Assembly: GCA_025558075.1 (NCBI GenBank)
Contig: JAHLKF010000053.1
Coordinates: 1 to 34,908, forward strand
From: Gaertneriomyces semiglobifer
Lineage: Eukaryota > Chytridiomycota > Chytridiomycetes > Spizellomycetales > Spizellomycetaceae
DNA: 34,908 bases
Direction of reading: 5' to 3'
Of this stretch, positions 33,336 to 34,908 are shown one piece after another (the stretch's first letter is position 1; every line of letters begins with the position of its first letter). The translations under genes and the position numbers were made by a program. Under the pieces are notes generated by a model, which saw only the letters and a list, made by a program, of their open reading frames with translations, ran no database searches and was not told where the DNA came from.

Positions 33336-34908
33336 ATGAATGGCGCTGGTGCCTCTTTCGATGTCGGCTCACCATCGCCGTCGTTGACCAGTTATCTTGC
33401 CGTATTACCTACTGCTGCGGTCCTTATGCGTTGCACCACCTCAACGAATGGCATCACCACTATCGATGTCAGCGGGGCCGACTTGGAGGATTCTGTCTAC
33501 GATGTGAGGATGGTCTTTTGCAATCCGCCGTGCAAAGCGCTCGGCGCAATGGCAGATGATTTAATCCATGCCGTATATTCTCATCTGGCTTCCAAAGAAC
33601 ATTCTTCCGAAAACAACTGGAATTTACATGTCGCAAGCCAGGATTGGACCGCTGTTACTGTACCTGGTCCTTCAGGTGCTGCAGAAGACGGCAAATGGCT
33701 CGTTCTGACAGCTTCAACGCAAATACCGACGTCGCAGCTACAGGAGAATGAAAATACCGCCGTCGCCAGCGCTAATGCTGCTGCAAGCGCCTCCCTAGAT
33801 CATCCCGATCCCACCACCATAAAGAACGTACCAAATGAGTCGCTCACCCGCTTTGAAAAAGATGACCTCGCTGCAAGAGGAGCAGAAGAAGAAGATCATT
33901 GGAAACAAATTCCTCGACTTGCATCCTCTCTAACTGGAGGGGGCGCTACCGGCGCCCTCCTTCGTTCGATTCCGTGGTCTACTGGTGCCCTTGGTCCTAT
34001 ACATACTTGGCCGCAGTCACTTATCACTTCCGTCTCGCTCATGATGTCTTCCTCTTTTCCGATGGGAATTTGGTGGGGTCCCCAATTTGTCTTGATCTAC
34101 AATGATGCCTACAAACCTATAGCTGCCGCGAAGCATCCGTACATCTTCGGAAAGCCGGGTGCAGAAGCTTGGTCGGAGATTTGGGATACGCTAGAGCCAC
34201 TGGCATTGCGGGTCATGCAAGGCGAAAATTGTTATAGCGAGGATCACCTTTTATTTATGATTCGAAACGGTTTCCCCGAAGAAACGTATCACACTTGGAG
34301 TTATGTCCCTATCCGTCAAGAAGACGGAAGTGTCGGAGGCCTACTGAATCCGACCTTCGAAACCACAGGACGGGTCGTTTCTGAACGACGTCTCAAAACC
34401 CTTCGAGAATACAGCGCTCGTGCAGCAACGGCACGATCCGTTAAAGATTTATGCGCCATTACTGGCGAAGTCCTCTCTTCCAACCCGTTCGACATTCCGT
34501 TTGCCATGATGTATCTTGTCTCCGTTGACACAACAGATCAAACTTCCCTCTCCGAGCCTTCTGCCGCCAAGGTTTACAAACTTGACCTTGCCGTACACGC
34601 CGGTATCACTTTACCGCATCCCGCCGCCCCAGCGTCAGTAACGATTGATACCTCGTTACCGCCAGACGAACAGGATGCAGATGCCCGTATGTGGCCGTTC
34701 TGGCAGGTCCTTACGAGCCATCAATCTGTCGAAGTTCGCAATGAAGGACGCGTGGACGGAATTCCAGGCCGAGGTTGGGATGAACCCAGCCGAACCGTCG
34801 TCGTCTGTCCCGTCGACGTCGGAAACGAAAAGGATGTTTTGGGAATCCTAGTATGGGGTATCAGTTCTCGAAGGCCTTATGATGACGATCACAAAACCGT
34901 CGTCGAGA
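33336..34908 (+). CDS. PAS/GAF sensor protein, N-terminal part of a probable hybrid histidine kinase (partial)
   Basis: The frame is open from the ATG at 33336 to the window edge (524 codons); an in-frame TAA lies six codons upstream, so the start is well fixed. Residues 1–200 are Ser/Ala-rich with no recognised domain. A PAS-type domain follows (about 209–345): WSTGALGPIHTWPQSL, MGIWWGPQFVLIYNDAYKPI, KHPYIFGKPGAEAWSEIW, ETTGRVVSERRLKTLRE. A GAF-like segment then starts (AITGEVLSSNPFDIPFAMMY) and continues to the edge. This order is typical of large bacterial and fungal PAS–GAF hybrid sensor kinases, which signal through a His-Asp phosphorelay. The kinase and receiver domains would lie beyond the window, so kinase identity is inferred. 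Confidence 0.75.
   Translation, partial: MNGAGASFDVGSPSPSLTSYLAVLPTAAVLMRCTTSTNGITTIDVSGADLEDSVYDVRMVFCNPPCKALGAMADDLIHAVYSHLASKEHSSENNWNLHVASQDWTAVTVPGPSGAAEDGKWLVLTASTQIPTSQLQENENTAVASANAAASASLDHPDPTTIKNVPNESLTRFEKDDLAARGAEEEDHWKQIPRLASSLTGGGATGALLRSIPWSTGALGPIHTWPQSLITSVSLMMSSSFPMGIWWGPQFVLIYNDAYKPIAAAKHPYIFGKPGAEAWSEIWDTLEPLALRVMQGENCYSEDHLLFMIRNGFPEETYHTWSYVPIRQEDGSVGGLLNPTFETTGRVVSERRLKTLREYSARAATARSVKDLCAITGEVLSSNPFDIPFAMMYLVSVDTTDQTSLSEPSAAKVYKLDLAVHAGITLPHPAAPASVTIDTSLPPDEQDADARMWPFWQVLTSHQSVEVRNEGRVDGIPGRGWDEPSRTVVVCPVDVGNEKDVLGILVWGISSRRPYDDDHKTVVE

Overview
The window is eukaryotic nuclear DNA from a fungus. Protein genes are broken by short GT–AG introns (54–127 bp) that often carry CTAAT/CTAAC-like branch sites. 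TATA boxes sit about 50 bp before several start codons, and six nuclear-type tRNA genes are scattered between the genes. The gene set points the same way: a fungalysin (M36) protease, a velvet-domain regulator, the N-terminus of a PAS/GAF sensor kinase of the fungal hybrid-kinase type, an NmrA-like protein, a mucin-like single-pass wall or surface protein, and a HEQ-repeat 'allergen-type' protein. A TMEM243-like membrane protein makes me favour an early-diverging lineage (chytrid- or Mucoromycota-like), but this is an inference from gene content only.

Layout, left to right. A left-truncated gene of unknown family (to 835) faces a small acidic reading frame (935–1189, minus). A 1.4 kb non-coding block (1190–2590) follows, with an E-box cluster, a dense cluster of GGATGTCC/GGACATCC octamers and a 49-bp-arm hairpin. 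Next come an unrecognised 219-aa frame (2591–3250), a tandem 62-bp duplication and tRNA-Thr. Then the NmrA-like gene (5030–6046), convergent with a two-exon mucin-like membrane protein (6914–9111, minus). A second tRNA-Thr, the two-exon allergen-type gene (11208–11979), a third tRNA-Thr and tRNA-Ile lead to an eight-exon RecQ helicase gene (12983–15824) that contains an 8-nt micro-exon. After tRNA-Asn comes a four-exon TMEM243-like gene (16671–17358), convergent with the fungalysin gene (17586–19451, minus).

The right third holds a four-exon velvet gene (21230–22596, minus) and a decayed tRNA-Asn copy (24801–24874, minus). A PIX-like SH3–DH–PH RhoGEF locus follows (25313–29745, minus); eight one-base frame breaks cluster in about 1.25 kb of its DH/PH region. 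Beyond it are a fragmentary minus-strand spliced frame (30706–31284), a pair of 91/92-bp direct repeats, a possible three-exon micro-gene (32458–32727) and the start of the PAS/GAF kinase, which runs off the right edge.

The genes do not form a pathway or an obvious biosynthetic cluster; the order looks like ordinary fungal gene order with tRNA genes in the gaps. Several genes (TMEM243-like, RecQ, velvet, fungalysin) appear only after splicing by eye. Their exon boundaries were chosen from GT–AG signals, reading-frame phase and the protein motifs restored; none has transcript support here.
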